In this document: in pieces, positions 31,560 to 41,554 of the stretch
Layout: each line of letters begins with the position of its first letter
Position numbering within the stretch: the stretch's first letter is position 1
Source of the DNA: Doryteuthis pealeii
Taxonomy: Eukaryota > Mollusca > Cephalopoda > Myopsida > Loliginidae
Assembly: GCA_023376005.1 (NCBI GenBank)
Contig: CM042157.1
Location: 17,016,860 to 17,080,859 of the forward strand
DNA length: 64,000 nt
Direction of reading: 5' to 3'
Notes under the pieces: generated by a model
The model's input: only the letters and a program-made list of their open reading frames with translations
Database searches by the model: none
Told to the model about the DNA's origin: nothing
Made by a program: the position numbers and the translations under genes

Positions 31560-31625
31560 CTCGTTGTGAGTTTTTCACCTCAGCATTAGCTAATGCTATT
31601 TCACTGGAGGCTGTATTATTCGCTT
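31560..31625 (-). pseudogene. LINE (second family) C-terminus, copy 3, very short
   Basis: TCGTTGTGAGTTTTTCACCT … GCATTAGCTAATG matches the 3' end of copies 1 and 2. Confidence 0.5.
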
Positions 31626-31654
31626 AATTATCATTATTTTTATTATTATTATTA

Positions 31655-31920
31655 TTATGTTTTTCACACCTGTCGTAGGCGATCGTTTACTGGAGGCTGA
31701 GTGATAGCAAGTCTCCTCAAATCTCCAGGGCTCTTGTGAGTATTCTAGCCGATCTTAACAATGCTGAAGTTTGGGTGGTCTCGATTCTTCCTCTGATTTC
31801 CAATTCACCCAAATTATTTTCCAGACCTTTGAAAATCGTTTCAAGAGCACCAATTAATATGCTTGTTCCTTATTCTTTAGACCGTTATCAACTTGCAACA
31901 CCCTCTGGTTCAAAATGAAA
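31655..31920 (-). pseudogene. LINE (second family) C-terminus, copy 4
   Basis: Minus-strand pieces IGALETIFKGLEN, LGELEIRGRIETTQT, ALLRSARILTRALE and, after a stop, GDLLSLSLQ. More diverged than copy 2. Confidence 0.7.
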
Positions 31921-32094
31921 CCGTTCAAATAATCCAAGATGAAATGCCAAAATGTAAATTCTGATTATCTGGTTTCGCTTATCCGCTGAATTCTTATTTA
32001 TTGTGAGTGTCGTCACCTCAGTTGAATAATGGACCATTCCGTTTTTTATTTTAAAGAAAAAAGGCAAGTAAAAAGACATGCGATACAGAAAAAT

Positions 32095-32260
32095 TATAAT
32101 AAGAAAGAAAAAAAGAAAGATAGCAGGGGAAAGACAGCGAGTGGAGTGAGCGCGTGGAAGTGATAACGCTAATATGTTTCAATCAAACATACTGAAAAGG
32201 TGAAAAGAAGGAAAGATATAAAAGAGAAGTGAGAGCTAGTTAAATTATTATTATTATACT
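32095..32260 (+). repeat. dispersed ~165-base repeat
   Basis: TAATAAGAAAGAAA … GATAACGCTAAT.TGTTT.AATC … GTGAGAGC.AGTTAAATTATT recurs in direct orientation at 37614-37775. Confidence 0.7.
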
Positions 32261-32305
32261 TTTAACATTTTAAATTATTCGCAAGAGCTTCTAAGTAAAC
32301 TTAAG

Positions 32306-32580
32306 CAGGCGCATGGTGTAATGGTTATCATTACAGAAAGTGGACACGGTGAGACGAGTTCAAATCCTGAACGAGGCTATTTGCATTTCACATGTTGCTA
32401 ATAACCTAGGTGAAACGTATGAATCCAACTATCCTCCCTCCAACCATGGGTGAATACTAGGAAAGACTTGGCTCTTTAACCTTGGTTTGGCACGCAGTCT
32501 AGGAGAAGGAAGCCTGGGAAACTCCACTCAAGAAATTTACAATGTGTCACATTCTACTCGTGCGGGGGGGGGGAAATTCT
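32306..32580 (+). repeat. tRNA-derived SINE S1, diverged subtype
   Basis: CAGGCGCATGGTGTAATGG head and GACGAGTTCAAATCCTG B box, then a body with ~15-20% differences from the main S1 type. Ends GTGCGGGGGG(…) followed by (TA)n at 32586. Confidence 0.8.
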
Positions 32581-32581
32581 G

Positions 32582-32612
<31 letters not shown>

Positions 32613-32857
32613 GTTTATTAAATATAACTGTTTTTACAAAGATTTTAGTGAGCATTGCTGTTGTTTACAAATATATAACCGTAAAATGTGAACTTGCAGA
32701 CACACCAGAGGGATTAAATGGTATCCTGACGAGGGCAAAACCTGAAACCTTAGGCAGACGCTCACTAAAACCTTTGTATAAACAGTTATATTTAATAAAT
32801 AAAGCTCTTATATTTGTAATTGAACACTTAATTTTTTATTTCATCTCCGGAAAAGTA

Positions 32858-32860
<3 letters not shown>

Positions 32861-32905
<45 letters not shown>
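32861..32905. repeat. (TA)n microsatellite
   Basis: Forms the 3' tail of the adjoining minus-strand SINE. Confidence 0.95.
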
Positions 32906-32906
<1 letters not shown>

Positions 32907-33174
32907 TAACCCTCCACACGAGCAAAATGTGGAACAAGGTCAAGTTTAACAGGTTTGAATTCAGAGTTTTCCTTCTCCTAGACTGGTTGCCTAGCCGTGG
33001 TTAAAGAGCCCAATCCGCCCTACTATTTACCCATAGCTGGAGGTAGAGTAGCTCTATGCATACATTTGACTAGGGTATTAGGGCCATGTGAAATGCAAAC
33101 AACTTCGTCCAGGATTTGAATTCGGATCGACGAGTCCGTTTCCTGTGACTTTAACCATTGCACCACGTGCCTCA
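32905..33174 (-). repeat. tRNA-derived SINE S1
   Basis: Reverse complement of the S1 body and head (CACCACGTGCCTC at the far end). Same subtype features as 32306-32580. Confidence 0.8.
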
Positions 33175-33549
33175 ACATACATATGGAGATATTAGAAGAT
33201 TAATCCTTTAGCATGCAAATATAATGGTGAAGAAGAAACCGTCCCAGAATTCCTTATTATAAAGAGAATATTCGAGCTCAGTAACATTAATTCTATTTGC
33301 ATTTGTGATTCACGTTAGGATTATTAAAAGTTGTGTACACTATCTATTTCTGATGTTAACCCTTATTACTAAGGGTCATTTCTTTCTGTTTCCAGTTCGA
33401 CAACAGTTAATACAACACCTGACCTCGGGCGATCTCTTTGGCTCCAGAAGAAGCCTACCAATGACATAATGATATGGTTTCTCCCTTCTCATAGTGTTAG
33501 TCCCCACACTTGGTGGAAATTTATTCACAAACTGAGAATCACCAAAAGA

Positions 33550-33700
33550 GACCGACAGGAGCTTTAGAATACACCGACTGCACCTCTGCAGAGAGGTAAG
33601 ATTCCCCCAAATTGGCAACCTGTTCTCTGTGGGTGGTGACCCGTGATGCTTAAGGATGGAACACAGATTGCTGAGCAGTACATGACAAGCAACACCACCT
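33550..33700 (+). repeat. X-family 5' region
   Basis: TTTAGAATACACCGACTGCA … GGTGACCCGTGATGCTTAAG … GAGCAGTACATGAC, then an abrupt switch to another X copy in the opposite orientation. Confidence 0.7.
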
Positions 33701-34299
33701 TCTAGCACCCATAAAAAGGGCTGGGGCTTGCTATAAGAGCAATATATATATTTACCAACACCCCCCCACACACACACACGAGCAGGATGTGACACAAAGT
33801 CGATTTCTTAGGCGGAGTTTAACAGGTTTAAATTCAGAGTTTTCCTTCTCCTAGACTGGTTACCTATCCAAGGTTAAAGAGCCCAGTCTGCCCTACTATT
33901 TACCCATAGGTGGAGGAAGAGTAGGATTCATACATTTCCCAAGAGCAAAGTGAAATGCAATTACCACATCCAGGATTTGAACTCGGGGCGACGAGTCCAT
34001 TTACCATGACTTTAACCATTACACCACGCGCTTCCTACTTAATAAGAGCAATAGGGTTGGGACAGTCATGTATGTGCAAGGACTTGACATGACAAGCAGA
34101 TTAATCGAAGGGGGCCTTTCTGACCGCCCGTCTTGCCCAAATGGAGTGTTGCAAATCATGAACTGCAAGGTCACCAGGATTTCTTCCTTAGGCATCACGA
34201 GTCACCACTCACGGCCAACAAGTGGCCCCATTGACGAGGTGTCTTACCCCTCTGCAGGGGTGCAGTCGGCGTATTCTATAACGCCAGCTGACAGGTAGT
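33698..34299 (-). repeat. X-family copy split by a minus-strand SINE S1
   Basis: CTTCTAGCACCCATAAAAAG … GGGCTTGCTATAAGAGCAAT, interrupted at about 33743-34035, resumes AATAAGAGCAATAGGGTTGG and ends GCTGACAGG. It is head-to-head with the X piece before it. Confidence 0.75.
33743..34035 (-). repeat. tRNA-derived SINE S1 with TSD
   Basis: Reverse complement of a full S1 including GATTTGAACTCGGGGCGACG (B box) and CATTACACCACGCGCTTCC (head). The site ATAAGAGCAAT(A) flanks both sides and is continuous X sequence. Confidence 0.85.
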
Positions 34300-34433
34300 A
34301 TTTATAAGTACCGTATTTGACAGCATATAGGACGCACTTTTTCCACTTGTTGTCGACTCGGCTGTATGTGTTCTTGGCCCTGTCTCTGCTGAGACTGCTG
34401 TGTCGGTCTTTCAAAGTCGGGTTTAAATACATT
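34157..34433 (-). repeat. segmental duplication, copy 1 (X end + MITE start)
   Basis: From CATGAACTGCAAGGTCACCA through the X terminus, then TACCGTATTTGACAGCATAT (family M end) to GTCGGGTTTAAATACATTTT. Repeated at 34584-34870 with about 95% identity by eye. Confidence 0.8.
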
Positions 34434-34439
34434 TTAAAT

Positions 34440-34580
34440 ACAGGGTGTCCCAGAAGTCGCGCACCATGTATGAAAATACATATAAAAAGTATAAAAAGAC
34501 ATATGAATATCAATTTTATTCATCATAATCATAATAGATGCTCAAATTGTTCACCCTCCCCATTGATACAAACATCAATT
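34440..34580 (-). mobile_element. mariner-type transposon terminal fragment
   Basis: TACAGGGTGTCCCAGAAGTC start, nearly identical to 35141-35275. It breaks off where the second copy of the duplication begins. Confidence 0.75.
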
Positions 34581-34583
34581 CTC

Positions 34584-34870
34584 ATGGACTGCAAGGTCAC
34601 CAGGATTGCTTCCTTAGGCGTCACGAGTCACCACTCACGGCCAAGTGGCCCCATTGACGAGGTGTCTTACCCCTCTGCAGGAGTGCAGTCGGCGTATTCT
34701 ATAACGCCAGCTGACAGGGATTTATTTGTGTAGTATTTATAAGTACCGTATTTGACAGCATATAGGACGCACTTTTTTCCATTTGTTGTCGACTCGGCTG
34801 TATGTGTTCTTGGCCCTGTCCCCGCCGAGTCTGCTGTGTCGGTCTTTCAAAGTCGGGTTTAAATACATTT
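34584..34870 (-). repeat. segmental duplication, copy 2
   Basis: Copy of 34157-34433. A short extra GATTTATTTGTG follows the X terminus. The family M element continues through to its right end here. Confidence 0.8.
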
Positions 34871-34985
34871 TCGGCTTGCGGATCGGATCAACTTTAACTT
34901 TTTTATTTTTAACCGTGAATCTGACCTGCTGAAATGGGGGTGAGTCTTATATGCCCGTGCGTCTTATATGCCGTCAAATACGGTA
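34744..34985. mobile_element. complete MITE, family M (242 bases)
   Basis: Left end TACCGTATTTGACAGCATAT + AGGACGCAC, right end GTGCGTCTTATATGCCG + TCAAATACGGTA: inverted terminal repeats of about 28 bases with one or two mismatches. A subterminal copy of the motif (GGGTGAGTCTTATATGCC) repeats internally. No ORF. Superfamily not assigned. Confidence 0.8.
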
Positions 34986-34989
34986 TATA

Positions 34990-35140
34990 TACAAGGTATG
35001 TCAAAAAAGCATCGAGATTTTTATACTTTTTGACACACCTTGTATCATGAAAAAATTAACGTTCCATTCATTGTTCATTTCTCTCTTGGTAAATACAGCT
35101 TCAAAATCAGCACTTTTATGACACAACTTATATATATATA
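34990..35140. mobile_element. small palindromic mariner-type MITE relic
   Basis: ACAAGGTATGTCAAAAAAGC … ACTTTTTGACACACCTTGT at 34991-35043 is a near-perfect 53-base palindrome. The following 100 bases are the inverse of 13930-14040. Confidence 0.55.
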
Positions 35141-35142
35141 TA

Positions 35143-35733
35143 CAGGGTGTCCCAGAAGTCGCGCACCATGTATGAAAATACATATAAAAAGTATAAAAAG
35201 ACATATGAATATCAATCTTATTCATCATAATCATAATAGATGTTCAAATTGTTCACCCTCTCCATTGATATATACATCAAGCTTGCACAAGATGCACTTT
35301 GTACGCATGAAATGTCTGTGTCTTAAGAATACGATGTACTGATGATTTGCTAATTGTAAGCTCCTGGCTTATTTTCCTTACTGATTTCACGGGGCTTCTA
35401 GCAACATTCGCCAAAACCATAGTTGATGTTGCTTCATCAGTTGCACTCTTTCGCCGACCACATCTCTGGCGGTTAGCAACTGAGCCAGTTTCTTGGAAAC
35501 GTTTTATCAAACGGCAGACATTTGTATGGTTCAATGGTTTTCTCGCTTGGGATGAGTGCGGTTGAATTCTTCAGCTACAGAGCGGTATGTCGCCCCATCT
35601 CTTCCAAACATAAAAACCAATTTAACTCTTTCTTGTATTGTTAATTTCTCCCCCATATCCAATAAAATCTGAAAAACAAAAAACAAAAAACAAAAAACAA
35701 AAAAATTATATGGTGCGCGACTTCTGCAACACC

Positions 35734-35736
<3 letters not shown>
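35143..35736 (-). mobile_element. Tc1/mariner-type transposon, internally deleted
   Basis: Terminal inverted repeats CAGGGTGTCCCAGAAGTCGC + GCACCAT and ATGGTGCGCGACTTCTG + CAACACCCTG, flanked by TA on both sides (35141-35142, 35737-35738), the Tc1/mariner target duplication. It is 594 bases, far short of a full ~1.3-1.8 kb element. Only the N-terminal part of the transposase is left. Confidence 0.85.
35277..35656 (-). pseudogene. transposase N-terminal DNA-binding region, frameshifted
   Basis: Start codon at 35656: MGEKLTIQERVKLVFMFG, then GATYRSVAEEFNRTHPKRE, a one-base frameshift near 35537, and NHTNVCRLIKRFQETGSV, a basic GRRKSA stretch, VRKISQELTISKSSVHRIL and YKVHLVQA before the stop. 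The two helix-turn-helix-like segments match the N-terminal domain of Tc1/mariner-related transposases. The catalytic DDE/D part has been deleted, so it cannot be active. After the stop the sequence jumps straight to the element's 3' end. Confidence 0.75.
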
Positions 35737-35774
<38 letters not shown>

Positions 35775-35806
35775 AGAGAGAGAGGGGGAGGAGGCGCTGG
35801 TAGAAA

Positions 35807-36430
35807 TCTTATTATAATGGAGATTGTGTGTTTTTCTGTCTGTAACCGAAACTATATTCCTACTCAAGTCACAATTCTCTTAGTTATTGACATCACATAC
35901 TCCATGATTTTATTTTTATTTAACCTTAATTATTAATAAAATTGTCTTACATTATTAATACTGTTAACTAAGTCTACATACTGACAACATGCAATTATAT
36001 TTATATATACAACAAAATAGCGGTTTACAGTGTAAACGGGAAGGCTAATTTGCATATTAACATTAAAAAATCGAATTTAATAAATATATGCTTAGTATTA
36101 TTGATTTCTAACTGTTTGGTTTTATTTTAATGAATATAAGCAAAAATCTCTGCAATGAATCTTAAATGAAATCCATTAACAAGATAAAATAACTATCATT
36201 TTATTCTTTACTTCCTCTTTTAACTAAATACTTAAATTAGAAAAAATAACAATGAAAGACGAGAGTGATGGAAGAGTAAGTTTCAGTTGTTCCATTTTTT
36301 ATTATACTCCCTCTGTTTCAAATCTTTATCTATATTCTTATTCAGTTTCATTAGCCTTTCTAATTTAATACAATATTTTATTACATTAAAACTTAAATAC
36401 TTGCACCCGGAGGGTGCATATATTTGCTAG
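35807..36430 (+). mobile_element. non-autonomous Helitron, family H1
   Basis: TCTTATTATAATGGAG start, hairpin GCACCC-GGA-GGGTGC, ATATATTTG, CTAG end, 624 bases, A and T flanks. Unlike the others it is not in a pure microsatellite, but lies just past a (TA)n and GA-rich stretch. Confidence 0.88.
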
Positions 36431-36439
36431 TTAACATAA

Positions 36440-37060
36440 TAGAATATATAGACATGAAGCCCATTTCCTTTTCTATCTGTTTTTTTTTTTTTGTTCTTAA
36501 CCACTTTAAACACACTAACTATTGTGAATCAGACAGTGATGTGTTACAATAGTCGGTAGGTCTGCAAACGTCCGGCTAGAGACCTCCCAGGAAGTTAATT
36601 CCTTGATAACATTAATGCAAAATGTCTTTCGTTACCGATGACCTTCCACGTGGGACCAACGTTTTCTTTGCAGAAAAATAATCCCCCTCACCTGATTATT
36701 CCGCCAAAAAGCTTTTTGCTCACTTTAAATTTATTTTATGTAGGAGAAAAAAAAAGCAAAAAAAAAATTCCTTTCTGGAAACCAGTGGGGACGGCCATTG
36801 ATTTTGGTATTACCGGCGAAAGGATTTTGGAAGAGTTCCAAGATTTCTTCAATGATTCCTCGGCATTTCTCCAAAAGCTCACGTCTCGGCTACTGCAGAA
36901 CCAAACGAAAATGCAGCAACAAATATTTGAAATTGGGTGGTTTAACATATTTTGGCTATATCTATTTTCTGCGATAAAAAATGGCCACTCTTGCAATGGA
37001 TATGAAAAGCAGAATTCTGCAATTGCCTTTTGGAGGAATTCTGTGAAGTTTACCAGGTTT
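36440..37060 (+). other. unclassified stretch with a 141-codon open frame
   Basis: Frame from 36638 runs MTFHVGPTFSLQ … VGTAIDFGITGERILEEF … LLQNQTKMQQQIFEIG and only stops inside the adjoining X tail at 37141. The part before 37060 is not low complexity apart from two A-runs. An antisense frame of 121 codons also exists. I recognise no domain. It could be an exon remnant or chance. No gene is called. Confidence 0.2.
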
Positions 37061-37425
37061 GGTTTGGTTTGTTTGGTTTGTTTTGTTTTACGGCATATCA
37101 ACCTCAGTGGGTCATTTAATGCCGATAAAGTTTTGAAATAAATAAATTCTTAATGGATAATACAATTCTTTTTATATATACATTTTTCTATTTAACCCAT
37201 AGATGGGACCCTAACAGGTACTACCACTCCGAGTCAGAGTGGACACCTTCCCCAAACCTCCAAAACTGGAACCTCACCATCAGATAGAGTTTAACGTCAT
37301 TCCCAGGACATGCAGACCCGCAGCCACCGCCTTCTAGCACCCATATGATAAAAAAGGTTGGGGCTTGACATAAGGGCAATAGGGTTGGGGCAATCATATA
37401 GGTGCTAGGGCTTGACGACCAGCCT
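37058..37425 (-). repeat. X-family retroposon, 3' half
   Basis: (GGTTT)n-type tail, GTTTTACGGCATATCAACCT, AACCCATAGATGGGACCCTA, GAGTCAGAGTGGACA, CTTCTAGCACCCATATGATA, ATAGGTGCTAGGGCTTGACG. The 5' part is absent. Confidence 0.8.
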
Positions 37426-37613
37426 TCTTGGAAATTCCATGTTAGATTATGAGCTTTAAAAAAAAAACATAGCCTATACCTTTGTACAAATTAATTGAAA
37501 CAAAACAAATAAGTCCGTTATTATTATAATATCTGCAATCTCCCTGGAAGGCTTCTCGGTTTCTTCGTGCAGCGTTAGAGTTCTCGTACGTTTCCTTGGG
37601 TAATACCTTGTTT

Positions 37614-37775
37614 ATAATAAGAAAGAAAGACAGAAAGAAAGATAGCGGGTGAAATACAGCGAGAGGTGTGAGTGCGTAGAAGCGATAACGCTAATCTGTT
37701 TAAATCAAACATACTGAAAAGTTGAAAAGAAAGAAAGATAGAAAAGAGAAGTGAGAGCGAGTTAAATTATTATTA
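37614..37775 (+). repeat. dispersed ~165-base repeat, second copy
   Basis: Matches 32095-32260 in the same orientation, ending in (ATT)n. Confidence 0.7.
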
Positions 37776-37782
37776 TTTTTTT

Positions 37783-37965
37783 CATCCATGTCGGTCATAA
37801 AGTTTCGTACGAGATTATATACCAAGGTGAGTCAAAAGTTTATCAATATTATTTTGGTAACATGAGGTACTATTGTTATATCCCCATTTACTCGGGTGTA
37901 TATAATCGGTGAGAGAGATACAAACGGATGGAAAATCGGCCATTCTGCCAAATGTACTTACTTAC
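37783..37965 (+). repeat. V-family repeat, copy without MITE
   Basis: CATCCATGTCGGTCATAAAG … GGTGAGTCAAAAGTTTATCA … CGGGTGTATATAATCGGTGA … AATGTACTTACTTACTT. The third copy (39140-39318) and the partial second (38172-38268) have a family M end where this one continues. Confidence 0.75.
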
Positions 37966-38171
37966 TTTATGAGAAAGAAGAATGAGAGGTGATCTTATTA
38001 AAAAAGATGGAAGATACGCAAAGAGCATAACAAACGAATGAACAAATAAATAAATATATAAGTTGTTTTGTTTCATTTGATGTTGATTGTCTTTTAATAT
38101 TCCCTATTCATTAAGTATTAATTTAGTGAGGACAGGGAATATTCTGTAGGAATCAGGCCGTCAATTAACGG

Positions 38172-38268
38172 TACAATTGTTATATATCCGTTTACTCGGG
38201 TGTATATAATCGGTGAGAGAGATACAGGCGTAAAGACAGTCGGCTTCTCAGCCAAATGTACTTACCGT
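38172..38268 (+). repeat. V-family repeat, partial copy
   Basis: TTGTTATATATCCGTTTACT … GAGAGAGATACAGGCG … AAATGTACTTACCG, then the family M terminus. Confidence 0.7.
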
Positions 38269-38310
38269 ATTTGATGGCATATAGGACGTACGTCTCTTTT
38301 TTTCAAAAAT
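38266..38310 (+). mobile_element. family M MITE end, truncated
   Basis: TTACCGTATTTGATGGCATA + TAGGACG, cut off at a SINE S1 fragment. Confidence 0.6.
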
Positions 38311-38319
38311 TTTCCTAGG

Positions 38320-38487
38320 AAATGGACTCGTCGCCCCGAGTTCAAATCCTGGACGTACTAATTGCATTTCACTTTGCGCTAATACCCTTGGGAAAGGTAT
38401 GAATCCTACTCTCCCTCCATCCGATTTTGAACTCGGGGCGACGAGTTCATTTCCCATGACTTTAACCATTACACCACTCGCTTCCAC
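38320..38487. repeat. two SINE S1 heads in inverted orientation
   Basis: Plus-strand S1 piece 38320-38418 (AATGGACTCGTCGCCCCGAG …) meets a minus-strand S1 head 38420-38487, so the B-box regions form a palindrome of about 30-base arms. Confidence 0.8.
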
Positions 38488-38497
38488 ATAGCAGTAT

Positions 38498-38712
38498 ATA
38501 TATATTTACCAACTCCTCTACACGAGCAGGATGTGACACAAGGTCAATTTCTTAAGCGGAGTTCAACAGGTTTGAATTCAGAGTGTTCCTTCTCCTAGAC
38601 CGGTTGCCTAACCAAGGTTAAAGCGCACAGTCTGCCCTACTATTTATCCATAGCTGGGGGGAGAGTAGGATTCATACATTTCCCAAGGGTATTAGCGCAA
38701 AGTGAAATCGCA
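38498..38712 (-). repeat. SINE S1, body and tail
   Basis: Starts with (TA)n TTTACCAACTCC and GAGCAGGATGTGACAC, ends CCCAAGGGTATTAGCGCAAA, lacking the tRNA head. Confidence 0.8.
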
Positions 38713-39139
38713 GTATATAGAGTATTCCTTTGCGATAGATTTTAGAAGGTTTTTCCCTGCAGAAAAGGTGTTGAATTTTCGGTCGTAGATGCAGAAATCT
38801 GTGGCTAACTTAGTTTTATACTGCCTTTCTTCTAAACAGCAATGCCTACTCAAATCCACTGTTCATATTAGCGTCATTGCATCTCATGTGATGTTCACTT
38901 TGCAGTTGATGATAATTGCGATGGAAACGACGGCAGCGATATTAATTTGTTTGCGCTTAACAAGATCCTCCATCTGCTTCTCTCCCCCCCTGCTGCTGGG
39001 CCCCCCGCAAGATAAGGCAAGTACTTTTATCAGCAATTCCGAGATTCTCTAGCGATCTTGACATACAGGATGTCTATTAGATTAGACAACCGACATAAGG
39101 ATTCTCAAGTACCGAAACTTTATCGAGAGCAAGGGAAAT

Positions 39140-39318
39140 TTTCATCTATGTCGGTCATAAAGTTTCGTACGAGATTATACACCAGGGTGAGTCAAAAGTT
39201 TTTCAATATTTTGGTAACATAAGGTACAATTGTTATATCCCCATTTACTCGGGTGTATTTAATCGGTGAGAGAAATACAGACGGATGGACAATCGGCCAT
39301 TCCGCTAAATGTACTTAC
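39140..39318 (+). repeat. V-family repeat, copy with MITE
   Basis: TCATCTATGTCGGTCATAAA … CATTTACTCGGGTGTATTTA … AATGTACTTACCG; the next base begins a complete family M element. Confidence 0.75.
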
Positions 39319-39654
39319 CGTATTTGACGGCATATAGGACGCAGGTTTTTTTTTTCCAAAATTTTGGCTAAAAAATTGCCCTGCTTCTTATACATCGTAG
39401 ATGAAGTTTGAGACCTCCTGTAGGCCTAGGCTAATGATGCTAATAACCCAGCTTACACTCAGTACTTTTACCTACCCTAAACTGCCAAAATGCATTTATA
39501 CAGCTATGTTTCTACTTGTGTAATGCACAGCTAGACTTTTTTCAACAATATATGCTTAAATACACTAAAAACATTTTCCCTGAATCTGACCTGCTGAAAT
39601 GGGGGGGGGGGCGTCATATATGCCCATGCGTCTTTTATGCCGTCAGATACGGTA
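39316..39654. mobile_element. complete MITE, family M (339 bases)
   Basis: TACCGTATTTGACGGCATAT + AGGACGCA left; TGCGTCTTTTATGCCGTCAG + ATACGGTA right. Shares GTAGGCCTAGGCTAATGATG and CCTACCCTAAACT (inverted) with the truncated copy at 29612-30128 and has a longer interior than 34744-34985. Confidence 0.8.
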
Positions 39655-39659
39655 ATTAT

Positions 39660-40320
39660 TTATAGAAATCTCTCAGTTGTACATTCATCACCTTGTAACA
39701 TCTCTACTGAGCATAATTTAATAGTGATTCAAAACAAACGCGTTCGGTATAAAATAAGACAAAGCTTGGCAAGCCCTAAAAGCCAACCAACCAACCAATC
39801 AAGGGTTATACAAAGAAATCATTGGAAGTGCATTATCGTAAGTCAAATATGAGATGCACCAGACATGCTTTTCTGAAGACCATTACGACAACAGATAAAA
39901 TGCTGTTGGAACAGTAGGTGATGAAACTGTGCAAGAAGACGCGCGAAAACAGAGCGGAGGATTTTAGCTCGTTGAGACCAAACAGGTCCTCAGAAGGATT
40001 CATAAGGATTCTTGACAAGCAAATCAGCGTAATGTATTGATCTCCCCGTGTGTTGTTAAGAGTTATTCTGTCTGTGAAGATCACTCAAATGAATTCAGTA
40101 GTGGCATCGCATAGTGACGTTGAGTCTTCTACAAGGCAATGTCCGTACTCAAAGATGAAATGAAGATTAACGCTCAATAAAACGCATTAAGTCCTCAAAG
40201 CGGCGAAGCTCTCCAGTAAAGTGATCCCCACATGTCAAATCTGCTCAGATCGATAAATGTATTCCCTGATACTGTGAAATCCTATACGATTATTCTTTAG
40301 TTCGCCTAGGGTTCTCCCGA
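39660..40320. other. unclassified DNA
   Basis: An AACC-rich scrap at 39785-39800 may be an X tail. The rest shows no family. A minus-strand 83-codon frame (39833-40084) has no recognisable domain. Confidence 0.35.
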
Positions 40321-40324
40321 CATG

Positions 40325-40535
40325 TCGGTGGGGCTGTAGAATACACCGACTGCACCTCTGCACAAGATTAAACTCTTATCATCGGCATAATTTTAGGCCC
40401 TGTCGGTGGGGCTTTTGAAAACGCCAATTGCACCTTTTCAGAGAGGTAAGACACCCATGTGACCACCTATTGGCTGTGGGTGGCGACTCGTGATGCTTAA
40501 GGACGGAATCATGCTGGCTAAAAAGTCCATGACGA
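40325..40535 (+). repeat. X-family 5' ends, two nested pieces
   Basis: TGTCGGTGGGGCTGTAGAAT at 40324 and GCCCTGTCGGTGGGGCTTTT at 40397, each followed by the CACCGACTGCACCTCTGCA-type block. Confidence 0.65.
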
Positions 40536-40564
40536 TTATTCTTTAATTCACATAGTGACTCTCG

Positions 40565-41150
40565 CTTTGTAGGCTGAGACTGTACAATACACCGACTGCT
40601 CCTCTGCACAAGGGTAAACTCTCCCAACGAGGCCACCTGTTAGCCGTGGGTGGCGACTTGCGATGCTTAAGGATGGAATCCTGTGGCTAAGCAGTCCATG
40701 ACATGCAACACTCCTTTTACCCTTACTTAGACTAGACGAGCAGTCCGAGAAAACTCATTAGAACAAGCGGCTGGTCATGTCAGGCTGTAGCACCTATATT
40801 ACTTTCCTCACCCTATTGCCCTTATGGAAAGTCTCCAAGCCTTATTATCATATGCTAGAAGACGGAGGATGAGGCTCTTAGTATCCTGGATATGACGGTT
40901 AAACAGCATCTATTGGTGAAGTTCCTATTCTGGAGCTCAGAGGAGTGTGGAGTACCCCTTCATCGCTATTACTCCCAGGTCGACCCGACCCGGAGTGATA
41001 GTACATGTTATAGTGCTATCTCTGGGTTAAATAGATAAAAAAAATAGTTTTAAAACGTGTGTGTTTAAAATACTATTGATAATGAATTAAACATGACATC
41101 TACGGCATAAAATAACCCAACAAGGTTTGACATTTCGTAAAAACCAACCA
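40565..41150 (+). repeat. X-family retroposon, near full length, diverged
   Basis: AGGCTGAGACTGTACAATAC … GGTGGCGACTTGCGATGCTT … TAGACTAGACGAGCAG … GGTTAAACAGCATCT … GAGTGTGGAGTACCCCTTCA … TCTGGGTTAAATAGAT, ending in a degraded tail near AACCAACC. Confidence 0.75.
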
Positions 41151-41219
41151 ACTTGTTCTCACGGAAACTATAGCTGACACAGTGTGATTAGTGACAGACT
41201 TTGGCCGCTGCCTTTTAGC

Positions 41220-41474
41220 ACATAATTTTTAGCAATAGGGTCGGGACAATCATATAGGTGCTAGGGCTTCATGTGACTAGCCGATTAATTAGGTGGCCGT
41301 TCCGACCGACCGTCTAGCCTGAGTAAGGGCAAAAATGGAGTGTTTCATAACAAGGACTGCTCAGCCACCAAGATTCCGCCCTCAAGCATCACGGCCAAGA
41401 TGTGGTCTCATTAGAGGAATTCTATTCCTCTATAGAAGTGCAGTCGGTGTATACTGCCCCAGTTCATTAAGCGG

Positions 41475-41475
<1 letters not shown>
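41220..41475 (-). repeat. X-family 5' half
   Basis: ATAGGTGCTAGGGCTTCATG … CCGACCGTCTAGCCTGAGTA … GCAGTCGGTGTATACTGCCC. Ends short of the usual ACAGGG. Confidence 0.7.

Positions 41476-41480
<5 letters not shown>

Positions 41481-41553
<73 letters not shown>
41481..41553. repeat. (AT)n(TTA)n microsatellite
   Basis: The TTA part is the insertion site of the H3 Helitron. Confidence 0.95.

Positions 41554-41554
<1 letters not shown>

Noticed and set aside
39833..40084. 83-codon minus-strand frame as a small gene
   Set aside because: No domain, no start or splice support; length is within chance for AT-rich DNA of this amount.
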